From the NCBI RefSeq assembly GCF_948329515.1, contig NZ_CAOJCN010000016.1:62001-126000 (forward strand): a stretch of 64,000 nt of DNA. The letters run 5' to 3'. Under the pieces are notes generated by a model. That model did no database searches, was not told where the DNA came from, and worked only from the letters and a program-made list of their open reading frames with translations. Position 1 is the stretch's first letter. Every line of letters starts with the position of its first letter. The stretch is from Cohnella rhizoplanae. Its GTDB lineage: Bacteria; Bacillota; Bacilli; Paenibacillales; Paenibacillaceae. The translations under genes were made by a program, and so were the position numbers. This document shows, in pieces, positions 39,870-48,538 of this stretch.

Positions 39870-41285
39870 ATGGCGGAATCAGCGTTCGCGTCCAAACTGC
39901 GCGGCATTGTCGGCGATCGTTACTATAGAGAGGATATGGAGGCGCGCGTCGCGCATTCCTACGACGGCACGCCCATGCTCCAGGCGCTGCCCGACGGCGT
40001 CGTTTATCCGGCGTCCACGGCGGAGGTAGCCGCGGTGATGAAGGTGCTCGCCGAGCATCGCGTCCCGCTCGTGAGCCGGGGCTCCGGCTCCAATCTGTGC
40101 GGCGGCACCGTGCCCGTAGAGGGCGGCGTCGTCATGGTCATGCACCGCATGAACCGGATACTGGAGGTCGACCTGGAAAATCTGACGGCGACCGTACAGC
40201 CGGGCATTATCACGGCCGAGTTCATCGCGCATATCGAGTCGCTGGGGCTGTTCTACCCGCCGGATCCGAGCAGCATGCGCATCTCGACGATCGGGGGCAA
40301 CATCGCGGAGTGCTCCGGCGGTCTGCGCGGCCTCAAGTACGGGACGACCAAGGACTACGTCATCGGGCTCGAAGCCGTGCTCGCGAGCGGCGAGATCATC
40401 CGGACGGGCGGCAAGCTGATGAAGGACGTGGCCGGGTACGATCTGACCAAGCTGCTCGTCGGCTCGGAGGGCACGCTCGCGATCATCACCGAGGCGACGC
40501 TGAAGCTCGTGCCGCCGCCGCGCGCCAAGAAGACGATGCTGGCCATGTACCGCGATCTGTACGGCGCCGCGCGGACCGTGTCCCGCATCATCGAGGCGCG
40601 GATCATCCCGGCCACGCTGGAGTTCATGGACAACCCGACGATCCGGGTCGTCGACGACTTCGCCAAGCTCGGGCTGCCGCTGGACATGGAGGCGATCCTG
40701 CTCATCGAGCAGGACGGCGATCCGGAGGCGGTCGAGCGGGATATCGCGCTGATCGAGCAGATCTGCATCGCGGAGCAAGCGGATCGCGTGCAGGTGGCAG
40801 CCGATCGCGAGGAGGCCGAGCGGCTGCTGACCGCCCGGCGCAGCGCATTTACGGCGCTCGCGCGGCTGCGCCCGACGACGATCCTCGAGGACGCGACCGT
40901 GCCGCGCTCCAAGATCGCGGACATGGTGCTGCGCATCAACGAGATCGCGCGCAAATATGGCGTCACGATCGCCACGTTCGGCCACGCGGGCGACGGCAAT
41001 CTGCATCCGACCGCGACGACGGACGCGCGCGACCATGAAGAGGTGCACCGCGTCGAGCTGGCGTTCGCGGAGATTTTCGAGGCGACCATCGAGCTGGGCG
41101 GCACGATCACGGGCGAGCACGGCGTAGGCATCGTGAAGGCGCCATACCTGGAGTGGAAGATCGGTTCTGCCGGCCTCGACATGATGAAGGGCATCAAGAA
41201 CGCGTTCGATCCGCATAGGCTGCTCAACCCGGGCAAGCTGTTCGCCAAGGAGACGAGAAAAAGGGTGGTGCTGCAGCATGACTAG
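39870..41285 (+). CDS. glcD: Glycolate oxidase FAD subunit GlcD
   Basis: 471 residues. The FAD_binding_4 domain shows PLVSRGSGSNLCGG and TIGGNIAECSGGLRGLKYG; the C-terminal cap has ATFGHAGDGNLHP and GTITGEHGVG, the hallmarks of GlcD/D-lactate dehydrogenase-type flavoproteins. It oxidises glycolate (or D-lactate) with electrons passing to the iron-sulfur subunit encoded next. The ATG at 39870 is preferred, with GGGGTG 9 nt upstream; an in-frame GTG four codons earlier overlaps that site. The stop overlaps the glcF start by 8 nt. Substrate assignment between glycolate and D-lactate needs assay. Confidence 0.93.
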   Translation: MAESAFASKLRGIVGDRYYREDMEARVAHSYDGTPMLQALPDGVVYPASTAEVAAVMKVLAEHRVPLVSRGSGSNLCGGTVPVEGGVVMVMHRMNRILEVDLENLTATVQPGIITAEFIAHIESLGLFYPPDPSSMRISTIGGNIAECSGGLRGLKYGTTKDYVIGLEAVLASGEIIRTGGKLMKDVAGYDLTKLLVGSEGTLAIITEATLKLVPPPRAKKTMLAMYRDLYGAARTVSRIIEARIIPATLEFMDNPTIRVVDDFAKLGLPLDMEAILLIEQDGDPEAVERDIALIEQICIAEQADRVQVAADREEAERLLTARRSAFTALARLRPTTILEDATVPRSKIADMVLRINEIARKYGVTIATFGHAGDGNLHPTATTDARDHEEVHRVELAFAEIFEATIELGGTITGEHGVGIVKAPYLEWKIGSAGLDMMKGIKNAFDPHRLLNPGKLFAKETRKRVVLQHD

Positions 41286-42681
41286 CCAAACCTTCGGCAA
41301 GCCGGACATCGCGCATGCGAACCCGCTGGCGCGCACGATGCTGAAGAAGCTCGACTACGATCAGCTGACCAACTGCATGCGCTGCGGCTTCTGCCTGCCG
41401 GCCTGTCCGACCTTCCGCGAGACGGGCGTGGAGCCCGAATCGCCGCGAGGCCGGATCGCGCTCATGAAGGCGGTCGTAGACGGCGTGATGGAGCCCGACC
41501 AGGCGTTCGAGGACCAGATGAACCATTGCCTCGGCTGCCGCGCCTGCGAGCCGGTCTGCCCGGCGGACGTCAAGTACGGCCAGCTCATCGAGCAGACGCG
41601 GGACGCGATCGAGGATCACGCGCGCCACGGAGCGGTCGTGAGCGGGACGCGCAAGCTGTTTTTCCGCGGCGTATTCCCGCATCAGAACCGGATGAAGCTG
41701 CTCGGCAAGTCGCTCAGGCTGTACCAGAAATCCGGGCTGCAGAAGATCGCGCGCGGCACGGGCGTTATGAAGCTGTTCCCGGCCCACATGCGGGAGATGG
41801 AGCAGATTCTGCCGGAAGCCGCGTCGAAAGGCGTCATCGAGCGGATCGGCGAGCGTTACCCGGCCAAGGGAGAACGGATCGCGACGGTCGCATTGTTCAG
41901 AGGCTGCATCATGGACGTCCTGTTCGCCGATACGAACGTGAACACGGTGAAGCTGCTGTCCGAGGCGGGCTTCGACGTCGTCATTCCCAAGACGCAAGGC
42001 TGCTGCGGCGCGCTGCATGCGCACAGCGGCGAGATGGACCAGGCGCGCGAGCTGGCCCGCGTCAACGTGAAGGCCTTCAAGGATGCCGGCGTCGACTATA
42101 TCGTCAGCAATGCGGGCGGCTGCGGCGCCCTGCTGGTGGAGTACGATCATCTGCTTCACGAGGACGCGGCATGGGCGGACGATGCGGCCTGGTTCGCTCG
42201 GCGGGTCGTCGATATCAGCACGATCCTGGTGGACAAAGGGCGCGTGCCCGCGTTCGCGGAAGCGATGGCCGAAGCGCAAGGCGCGGTGCCGGCCGCAGCT
42301 GCGGAGACCGGGGCATCCGTGACGATTACGTACCAGGACTCGTGTCATTTGCGCAACGTCATGAAGGGCTCCGCCGCGCCGCGCAAGCTCATGAAGTCGG
42401 TGGAGGGGGCTCACTTCTGCGAGATGCGGGAATCCGACCGCTGCTGCGGGTCCGCCGGCATCTACAATGTCACGCAGCCGGAGATGGCGGGACAGCTCCT
42501 CGAGCACAAGATGGAGCACGCCAACGCCACGGAGGCGCAATACATGCTGACGAGCAACCCCGGCTGCCTGCTGCAGATGAAGCTCGGCATCGACAAGCAT
42601 GGCCGCGGCGGCGATATGAAGGCGATGCACATCGTCGACTATCTGTACGAGCGGATCGCGCAGCCGACCGGCGAGGCATGA
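41278..42681 (+). CDS. glcF: Glycolate oxidase iron-sulfur subunit GlcF
   Basis: 467 residues. Two 4Fe-4S motifs lie near the N-terminus (CMRCGFCLPACP and CLGCRACEPVCP). They are followed by two cysteine-rich CCG domains (GCCGALHAHSGEMDQA; CCGSAGIYNV), which bind a further cluster and hand electrons to the membrane quinone pool via heterodisulfide-reductase-like chemistry. It is translationally coupled to glcD. No GlcE-like second flavin subunit is present, which is usual for Bacilli two-component GlcDF systems. Confidence 0.94.
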   Translation: MTSQTFGKPDIAHANPLARTMLKKLDYDQLTNCMRCGFCLPACPTFRETGVEPESPRGRIALMKAVVDGVMEPDQAFEDQMNHCLGCRACEPVCPADVKYGQLIEQTRDAIEDHARHGAVVSGTRKLFFRGVFPHQNRMKLLGKSLRLYQKSGLQKIARGTGVMKLFPAHMREMEQILPEAASKGVIERIGERYPAKGERIATVALFRGCIMDVLFADTNVNTVKLLSEAGFDVVIPKTQGCCGALHAHSGEMDQARELARVNVKAFKDAGVDYIVSNAGGCGALLVEYDHLLHEDAAWADDAAWFARRVVDISTILVDKGRVPAFAEAMAEAQGAVPAAAAETGASVTITYQDSCHLRNVMKGSAAPRKLMKSVEGAHFCEMRESDRCCGSAGIYNVTQPEMAGQLLEHKMEHANATEAQYMLTSNPGCLLQMKLGIDKHGRGGDMKAMHIVDYLYERIAQPTGEA

Positions 42682-42706
42682 GCGGAGGAAGCGCGCTATA
42701 TTTGCC

Positions 42707-42752
42707 GAAACTAGTTTCAACGCGTGCACGCGGGCCGGCGAGCCTATATAAT
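42707..42752 (+). promoter_or_regulatory. Double palindrome plus -10 box before the small membrane protein gene
   Basis: Two perfect 12-bp palindromes, GAAACTAGTTTC (42707-42718) and CGCGTGCACGCG (42721-42732), sit side by side just upstream of TATAAT at 42747-42752. There is no consensus -35, and the first palindrome covers that position, which suggests a regulated promoter. Confidence 0.5.
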
Positions 42753-42784
42753 AGAGGGAGTCAAACCCATTTGGAGGTTCTCCT

Positions 42785-42985
42785 TTGAAAAAATATAACT
42801 TCATGCGTCCCTTGCTGCTCATCGTAACCGCGCTGCTCGTGAGAAGCCTGGTCACCAACGTCTGCTTGCTGCTGGGCATGGAGGCCGATCCGGCGAGCAG
42901 CGTCGGCTTTATGGCCATGATCGTCGCCGCCTTCATCGTTTTCTCCCGCATGAACAAGCGCCGCCGCAAGCCTTCGGACAAATGA
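42785..42985 (+). CDS. Small membrane protein, 66 residues, unknown function
   Basis: Two hydrophobic helices (about residues 7-32 and 38-55) are followed by a strongly basic tail MNKRRRKPSDK. The TTG start at 42785 has TTGGAGG 7 nt upstream. A TATAAT lies 33 nt before the start, and an intrinsic terminator follows 45 nt after the stop, so it is an independent transcription unit. I recognise no family. The topology suggests both ends in the cytoplasm. Confidence 0.75.
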   Translation: MKKYNFMRPLLLIVTALLVRSLVTNVCLLLGMEADPASSVGFMAMIVAAFIVFSRMNKRRRKPSDK

Positions 42986-43028
42986 AGGAACAGGATAAAG
43001 CCATCTACGAATATATAAGGCCTTAGTA

Positions 43029-43071
43029 GGCTGCCCCCGAAGAGTCAGACATGACGTGGGGCGGCTTTTTT
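43029..43071 (+). terminator. Terminator after the small membrane protein gene
   Basis: GCTGCCCC pairs with GGGGCGGC across a 20-nt loop, followed by six T. Confidence 0.85.
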
Positions 43072-43074
43072 GTT

Positions 43075-43136
43075 TTGAAAAATAGATATCGCTTATTAAT
43101 GTTAAATATGATAAATTAATGTTACAAAACAACATT
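43075..43136. promoter_or_regulatory. AT-rich promoter/operator region of the aldolase-kinase cluster
   Basis: A TTGAAA (43075-43080) starts an AT-rich tract in otherwise GC-rich DNA. It contains two direct copies of TTAATGTTA (43096-43104 and 43116-43124), 20 bp apart, and an inverted repeat AATGTT-N7-AACATT (43118-43136). TGTTA-type direct repeats spaced by two helical turns fit a DeoR-family repressor, and a DeoR gene ends this cluster. The exact -10 is uncertain. Confidence 0.6.
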
Positions 43137-43158
43137 TGAGGATTGAGGAGATGCGCTA

Positions 43159-43998
43159 ATGTCACAGAAATTCCGTTTGAACCGCATGTTCAGCGCCCAG
43201 GGGAAATGCTTCGACGTCGCGATCGATCACGGCTTCTTTAACGAGCATACGTTTCTGGCGGGCATCGAGGAGATGGACGCCGCGGTGCGCACGATCGTCG
43301 AGGCGGCTCCCGACTGCGTGCAGCTCAGCACGGGCCAGGCTCGCCGCCTGCAGTCGCTGCCGGGCAACAAGCCGGGCCTTGTGCTGCGCACGGACGCGGC
43401 CAACATTTACGGAAGCGCGCTGCCGCGACTCCTGTTCAGCGAGCTGATCGCCGGCGCGGTGGAGGAGGCTGTCCGGCTCGACGCCGTCGCCGTCTGCGTC
43501 AACCTGCTGCTGCTGCCGGAGCAGCCGGAGCTGCATCATCAGTGCGTGCGCAACGTGACCGCGCTCAAGGCTGAGTGCGAGCGCTATGGCATGCCGCTCA
43601 TGGTCGAGCCGCTCGTCATGCTGCCGAACGAGGCGAAGGGCGGCTACATGGTCGACGGCGATCTGAAGAAGATCATGCCGCTCGTCCGCCAGGCCGTCGA
43701 GCTGGGCGCGGACGTCATCAAGGCCGACCCTTGCGACGACGTGTCCGAGTACCACCGCGTCGTGGAGATCGCCTCCGGCATTCCCGTGCTGGTGCGCGGC
43801 GGCGGACGCGCGAGCGACGAGGAGATCGTCGCGCGCACGGTCGAGCTCATGAACCAGGGCGCCGCAGGCATCGTCTACGGCCGCAACGTCATCCAGCACC
43901 CGGATCCGGCCGGCATGACGTCCGCGCTCATGGCGATCGTGCACCGTGGCGCGTCCGCGGACGAAGCGCTCGCGATCCTGAAGGGAGACCGGGCATAA
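43159..43998 (+). CDS. Class I aldolase, DhnA/LsrF/DeoC superfamily
   Basis: 279 residues, a (beta/alpha)8 Schiff-base aldolase. Visible signatures are FDVAIDHGFFNE at the N-terminus, ADVIKADPCDD with the probable Schiff-base Lys, and the phosphate-binding end VRGGGRASDEE and GAAGIVYGRNV. Superfamily members cleave ketose or ketose-phosphate substrates, for instance fructose-1,6-bisphosphate, AI-2-phosphate products or sugar-1-phosphates. The PfkB kinase two genes downstream suggests a phosphorylated ketose as substrate. GAGGAG precedes the ATG. The stop overlaps the next start (TAATG). Confidence 0.85.
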   Translation: MSQKFRLNRMFSAQGKCFDVAIDHGFFNEHTFLAGIEEMDAAVRTIVEAAPDCVQLSTGQARRLQSLPGNKPGLVLRTDAANIYGSALPRLLFSELIAGAVEEAVRLDAVAVCVNLLLLPEQPELHHQCVRNVTALKAECERYGMPLMVEPLVMLPNEAKGGYMVDGDLKKIMPLVRQAVELGADVIKADPCDDVSEYHRVVEIASGIPVLVRGGGRASDEEIVARTVELMNQGAAGIVYGRNVIQHPDPAGMTSALMAIVHRGASADEALAILKGDRA

Positions 43999-45161
43999 TG
44001 GCGAAGGAAAAACGCATCATCCGCTTCGGCGTCATCGGCTGCGGCCTCATGGGCAAGGAGTTCGCCAGCGCGGCCGCGCGATGGTGCCATCTGACGGACG
44101 TCGCCTTCGAGCCGCGCATCACGGCGGTCTGCGACGCGAACCCGGCGGCGACCGAGTGGTTCGTCGACAACGTGCCCAGCGTGGCCCGTGCGTATAGCGA
44201 TTATCAAGAGCTGCTCGCCAACCCCGAGGTGGACGCCGTCTACTGCGCCGTGCCCCACAACCTGCACCGGCAGATTTACGTCGATATCATCCGTTCGGGC
44301 AAGCATCTGCTCGGGGAAAAGCCGTTCGGCATCGACCGCGCGGCGAACCGGGAGATCGCGCAGGCGCTCGCGGAGCACCCGGACGTCATCGTGCGGTGCT
44401 CGTCGGAATTCCCCTTTTACCCGGGCGCGCAGCAGATCGTGAACTGGGTGAACGAGGGCCGCTTCGGACGGATCATCGAGGTGGAGGCGGGCTTCTGGCA
44501 CTCGAGCGACCTCGATCCGACCAAGCCGATCAACTGGAAGCGGCGGATCGCCACGAACGGCGAATACGGCTGCATGGGCGATCTCGGCATGCACGTGCTG
44601 CACCTGCCGATGCGGTTCGGCTGGAAGCCGAAGAGCGTGCGCGCGCTGCTGTCCAAGATCGTGCCCGAACGCCCGGACGGCCGCGGCGGCATGGTGCCCT
44701 GCGAGACCTGGGACAACGCGATTCTCGCCTGCGACGTCGAGACGGCGGACCAGCGTTTTCCCATGGTGCTCTCCACCAAGCGGATCGCGCCGGGCCATGC
44801 CAACACCTGGTTCATCCGGATCCAGGGCACGGAATTCTCGGCCGAGTTCACGACGAAGAATCCGAAGCAGGTCGCATCGCTGCCTTATGCGCCCGGCGGC
44901 GTCCAAGCCTGGCATGTCGTCGACGCGCCGTACAAATCCGCTTACGGTACGATCACGGGAGGCATCTTCGAGTTCGGCTTCTCCGATTCGATCCTGCAGA
45001 TGTGGGCGGCCTTCTGCGACGAGCTGGTCGGCAGGGACGGCATGAGCCAGCCGTTCCGCTGCGCGACGCCCGAGGAGGCGGCCGGCAGCCATCTCGTCTT
45101 CACCGCGGCGCTCGAGTCGGAGCGCACGGGCAACACGATCGCGATCGATTGGGAGGTATAA
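43998..45161 (+). CDS. Gfo/Idh/MocA-family oxidoreductase
   Basis: 387 residues. The NAD(P)-binding Rossmann motif is FGVIGCGLMGKEFASAA, followed by the family's EKP motif (GKHLLGEKPFGIDRAAN). The C-terminal beta-sheet domain contains CMGDLGMHVLHLP, equivalent to the DxGxHxxD-type catalytic region, although the expected His and Asp spacing should be checked. The family oxidises or reduces sugars, inositols and amino sugars. It overlaps the aldolase gene by 1 nt (TAATG) and is followed 2 nt later by the kinase, so it belongs to the same pathway. Confidence 0.9.
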   Translation: MAKEKRIIRFGVIGCGLMGKEFASAAARWCHLTDVAFEPRITAVCDANPAATEWFVDNVPSVARAYSDYQELLANPEVDAVYCAVPHNLHRQIYVDIIRSGKHLLGEKPFGIDRAANREIAQALAEHPDVIVRCSSEFPFYPGAQQIVNWVNEGRFGRIIEVEAGFWHSSDLDPTKPINWKRRIATNGEYGCMGDLGMHVLHLPMRFGWKPKSVRALLSKIVPERPDGRGGMVPCETWDNAILACDVETADQRFPMVLSTKRIAPGHANTWFIRIQGTEFSAEFTTKNPKQVASLPYAPGGVQAWHVVDAPYKSAYGTITGGIFEFGFSDSILQMWAAFCDELVGRDGMSQPFRCATPEEAAGSHLVFTAALESERTGNTIAIDWEV

Positions 45162-45163
45162 AC

Positions 45164-46363
45164 GTGGCCGACAGCGCAGCGGATATCGTCGTCGCCGGGC
45201 ATATCTGCCTGGACATCATTCCGGCTCTGCCCTCCCATCCCGAAGGTCTGAGCCAGCTGCTCTCGCCCGGCAAACTGGTCGAGATCGGCCCGGCCAGCCT
45301 GTCGACGGGGGGCGCCGTGGCGAACACGGGGCTCGCCCTGCGCCGGCTCGGCTTCGGCGCGCGCCTGATGGGCAAGATCGGGGACGATGCCTTCGGCCGC
45401 TCGATCCGGGAGTGCCTCGACGCCTACGGCGAGGGCGCGAGCGACGGCATGATCGTGTCGGCCGGCGAGAGCAGCTCCTACACGATCGTCATCAGCCCGC
45501 CGGGGATCGACCGTATCTTTTTGCACGCGACGGGTACCAACGATACGTTCGAGGCAGCCGACGTGAGCGTGGAAGCGCTCGCGGGCGTCCGCCTGTTCCA
45601 CTTCGGCTACCCGCCGCTCATGCGCGGCATGTACGAGCGGGGAGGCGAGGAGCTGGTGCGGCTGTTGGGCACGGCGAAGGCCGCAGGAGCCACCGTGTCC
45701 CTCGACATGGCGAGGCCGGACCCCGCCTCCGAGGCCGGACGCGCGGACTGGCGGGGGATACTCGCGCGGGCCTTGCCCGAGGTCGACGTGTTCCTGCCGA
45801 GCATGGAGGAGATCCTGTTCATGCTCCGGCCGGATACGTACCGGGAGCTGTCGGCGCGCAGCGGCGGCGAGGAGCTGATCGGCCTGGCCGACGGCCCGCT
45901 GCTGGCGTCGCTGGCGGAGGAGCTGCTCGGCATGGGCGTCGCCGTCGCGGGCATCAAGCTGGGCGAGCACGGGCTGTACGTGCGGACGACCGGCGATGCC
46001 GCGCGTCTGCAGGCGATGGGCGCGTGCGCGCCGGACGGGGACGCGTTGGCGGGCTGGCTCGGGCGGGAGCTGCTCGCGCCGTGCTTCGCGGTCGACGTGC
46101 AGGGCACGACCGGCGCGGGCGACTGCACGATCGCGGGGCTGCTTGGCGGGCTGGCGAGCGGCCAGACGCTGGAGCGGACGCTGCTGAGCGCCGTGGGCGC
46201 GGGCGCCTGCAACGTCGAGCGCGCGGATGCCGTGAGCGGCATCCCGCGCTGGGAGGCGCTGCAGCGGCGCATCGACGCGGGCTGGCCGCAGCGGGCGCCG
46301 GGCCTGACGCTGCCCGGCTGGACGCAGGCGGCGGACGGCGGGCTCTGGAGCGGCGCGCGTTAG
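45164..46363 (+). CDS. PfkB-family carbohydrate kinase
   Basis: 399 residues. The N-terminal PfkB signature STGGAVANTGLALRRLG and the C-terminal anion-hole motif VQGTTGAGDCTIAGLLGGLA (catalytic Asp in GAGD) are intact. This member is longer than typical ribokinases (about 310), with an insert around residues 270-310. The family phosphorylates ketoses, ribose, fructose-type sugars and nucleosides. In this cluster a ketose kinase feeding the aldolase is the simplest reading. GTG at 45164 follows GGGAGG by 7 nt. A tandem repeat array starts about 5 nt after the stop. Confidence 0.92.
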   Translation: MADSAADIVVAGHICLDIIPALPSHPEGLSQLLSPGKLVEIGPASLSTGGAVANTGLALRRLGFGARLMGKIGDDAFGRSIRECLDAYGEGASDGMIVSAGESSSYTIVISPPGIDRIFLHATGTNDTFEAADVSVEALAGVRLFHFGYPPLMRGMYERGGEELVRLLGTAKAAGATVSLDMARPDPASEAGRADWRGILARALPEVDVFLPSMEEILFMLRPDTYRELSARSGGEELIGLADGPLLASLAEELLGMGVAVAGIKLGEHGLYVRTTGDAARLQAMGACAPDGDALAGWLGRELLAPCFAVDVQGTTGAGDCTIAGLLGGLASGQTLERTLLSAVGAGACNVERADAVSGIPRWEALQRRIDAGWPQRAPGLTLPGWTQAADGGLWSGAR

Positions 46364-46367
46364 GGGC

Positions 46368-46745
46368 ATGCGCTTATCTCCCGGCACCCACACCCGCACC
46401 AACACCCGCAGCCGAGCCTGCAGCCGATCCTGTAGCCGAGCCTGCCCGAGATAGCGCCCAAATGCGCTCATCTCCCGGCACCCGCAGCCGAGCCAGCCCG
46501 AGATAGTGCCCAAATGCGCTCATCTCCCGGCACCCGCAGCCGAGCCAGCCCGAGATAGTGCCCAAATGCGCTCATCTCCCGGCACCCGCAGCCCCGTTTG
46601 CCCGAGATAGTGCCCAAATGCGCTTATCTCCGGCACCCGCAGCCGAACCTGCCCGAGATAGTGCCCAAATGCGCTTATCTCCCGGCGCCCGCAGCCGAAC
46701 CTGCCCGAGGTAATGCCCAAATGCACTCATCTCCCGGCACCCGCA
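46368..46745. repeat. Tandem array 4: 52-bp units with GAGATAG hairpin, inside an operon
   Basis: CCCGAGATAG-type units recur with the GAGAT/GAGGT at 46448, 46500, 46552, 46604, 46655 and 46707 (steps 52, 52, 52, 51, 52). Each hairpin is GAGAT-AGYGC-CCAAAT-GCGCT-(C/T)ATCTC, about 10 bp with the loop CCAAAT. A half hairpin (TGCGCTTATCTC) lies right after the kinase stop, followed by three 12-bp micro-repeats of GCAGCCGAGCCT type. The array separates the kinase gene from the isomerase gene. Confidence 0.93.
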
Positions 46746-46809
46746 GCCGCAACGAGGCGCAGCAACCCGTCATTTTACCTACTAACATACTAGATAGGAG
46801 CGATTAGCG

Positions 46810-47361
46810 ATGAGTATCAAGCGAAGCGAGATTCGCGCCGCGCAAGCGCGGACGGACGCGCTGTTCCGGCAAGCCGGCATTGTGTTGACAGAGGACGAAC
46901 GCGCCGGCATCGAGGTGGCGGGCTTCGGGCTCGGCGATCTGGAGACGGAGGGGTTGGAGCTGGTCACGTACGTGAACACGGATCGCTACTGCGCCAAGGA
47001 GCTGGCCCTATTCCCTCGCCAGACGTGCCCCGAGCATCTGCATCCCGACGTGGGCGGGGAGACGGGCAAGATGGAGACGTTCCGCTGCCGGTGGGGCCTG
47101 GTCTATCTGTACGTAGAGGGCGAGCCTGCGGCGGAGATTCAGGCGCGAGTGCCTGCGCGCAGCGCGGCGCATTATACCGTGCGCCATGAGATCGTGCTGC
47201 GCCCGGGCGAACAGTACACGATCCCGCCGAACACGAAGCATTGGTTCCAGGGGGGACCGGATGGCGCGATCGTATCGGAATTCTCCAGCACGAGCCGCGA
47301 CGAATTCGACGTGTTCACCGACCCGGCCGTCGTTCGCATCCCGCCGATCGTCGAGGATTAA
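46810..47361 (+). CDS. D-lyxose ketol-isomerase-like cupin protein
   Basis: 183 residues, a single cupin domain of the Lyx_isomer (DUF1498) family; Bacillus YdaE is a characterised D-lyxose isomerase of similar size. The metal ligands are visible as CPEHLHPD (two His), the nearby GETGKMETF (Glu) and IPPNTKHWFQGG (His). These enzymes interconvert D-lyxose and D-xylulose and also D-mannose and D-fructose. In this cluster it would produce the ketose for the PfkB kinase. TAGGAG precedes the ATG. It lies downstream of array 4 without an evident promoter. Confidence 0.88.
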   Translation: MSIKRSEIRAAQARTDALFRQAGIVLTEDERAGIEVAGFGLGDLETEGLELVTYVNTDRYCAKELALFPRQTCPEHLHPDVGGETGKMETFRCRWGLVYLYVEGEPAAEIQARVPARSAAHYTVRHEIVLRPGEQYTIPPNTKHWFQGGPDGAIVSEFSSTSRDEFDVFTDPAVVRIPPIVED

Positions 47362-47442
47362 GAGACAAGGCCCTGCATCGGGAGGAAGAGTGACCGGGCG
47401 GCTCGCGCTGCTGCGAGTCTATTGAGGTACGGAGGCGGTCGT

Positions 47443-48501
47443 ATGAGACTGTACGGCAAGGACTGGACGCGCCGCGAGCTGGAGGCGCGCGTCGGACGGA
47501 TGAGCCAGCTCGGCGGCGTCCGACGCATGACGCTGACCGAGGGCAAGGAAGCGGGCGTCGAGCTGATCCGCGTCTCGACGGGCGCGGGACTCGCGCTGGA
47601 CATCGTGCCGTCCAAGGGGCTCGACCTATCGCGCGCAGAGCTGTGGGGCGCGCCGCTGTCCTGGCAGTCGGCGGCCGGCGACGCACATCCCGCCTACTAC
47701 GAATCCTCGGGCACGGGATGGCTGCGCACGGCATCCGGCGGCCTGCTCATGACCTGCGGCCTCACGCATGCGGGCTCGCCGTCGGATACGCCCGGCGGAC
47801 CGCAGGGACTGCACGGACGCGCGCACCATACGCCGGCCGCCCAGGTGGCGGTCCGCGAAGCGTGGGCGGGCGACGAGCTCGAGTGGAGCGTGGAGGGGTT
47901 AATCGAGGAGAACGCGCTATTCGGCGCCAATCTCAGGCTCCGCCGGCGAATCTTCGGACGCATGGGCGTCAACGCGATCGGCATCGAGGACCGCGTGGAG
48001 AACCTGGGCTTCGCGCCGTCGCCGCATATGATGCTCTATCACTTCAACTTCGGCTTCCCGCTGTTGGACGAGCGGACACGGATCGCGTTCCCGCCAGCCG
48101 TTACCTGCGAGCGGAGCGGTACGGGTGACGCAGCCGATTGCGAACGCTGGGAGCGGCCGGATCCATTCGCCCGCGAGCGCGTCTTTTACCACGAGCTGTC
48201 CGAGCGCGACGGCATGGCGGAGGCCGTGCTGCATCAGCCCGTCTTCCCCGCCGGTCCGGGTACCGCGGATGTGAAGGTCCGGCTGCGATGGTCGGCCGAT
48301 ACGCTGCCCCGCCTCGTCCAATGGCGGATGCCCGGCGCGGGCGCGCACGCACTCGGACTCGAGCCGGCCAATTGCCAGGTCGAGGGCTACGAGGCCGAGG
48401 CCGGCGGCGGCGGACCCGTCATGCTGGCGCCCGGGGCCGTCGTCGTGCATCGTCTGGAGTTGAAAATCGAAGCCGGACAAGCGATGATAGAGGAAGCATA
48501 A
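47443..48501 (+). CDS. DUF4432 family protein (aldose 1-epimerase superfamily)
   Basis: 352 residues, cytoplasmic. The galactose-mutarotase-like beta-sandwich is recognised from LALDIVPSKGLDLSRAELWG, LTHAGSPSDTPGGPQGLHG and GLEPANCQVEGYEAEA near the C-terminus, all typical of DUF4432. Members occur next to sugar and sugar-acid catabolic genes and probably interconvert anomers. ATG 47443 has GGAGGCGG upstream. It is separated by 81 nt from the isomerase gene and 37 nt from the DeoR gene. Confidence 0.88.
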   Translation: MRLYGKDWTRRELEARVGRMSQLGGVRRMTLTEGKEAGVELIRVSTGAGLALDIVPSKGLDLSRAELWGAPLSWQSAAGDAHPAYYESSGTGWLRTASGGLLMTCGLTHAGSPSDTPGGPQGLHGRAHHTPAAQVAVREAWAGDELEWSVEGLIEENALFGANLRLRRRIFGRMGVNAIGIEDRVENLGFAPSPHMMLYHFNFGFPLLDERTRIAFPPAVTCERSGTGDAADCERWERPDPFARERVFYHELSERDGMAEAVLHQPVFPAGPGTADVKVRLRWSADTLPRLVQWRMPGAGAHALGLEPANCQVEGYEAEAGGGGPVMLAPGAVVVHRLELKIEAGQAMIEEA

Positions 48502-48538
48502 AGGCCGCGCAAGGCGGGAACGGGAGGAACGGCGACAG

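Noticed and set aside
43575..43997. N-terminal extension of the Gfo/Idh gene into the aldolase gene
   Set aside because: The aldolase frame has clear motifs over this stretch, and the dehydrogenase's Rossmann motif starts right after the ATG at 43998.
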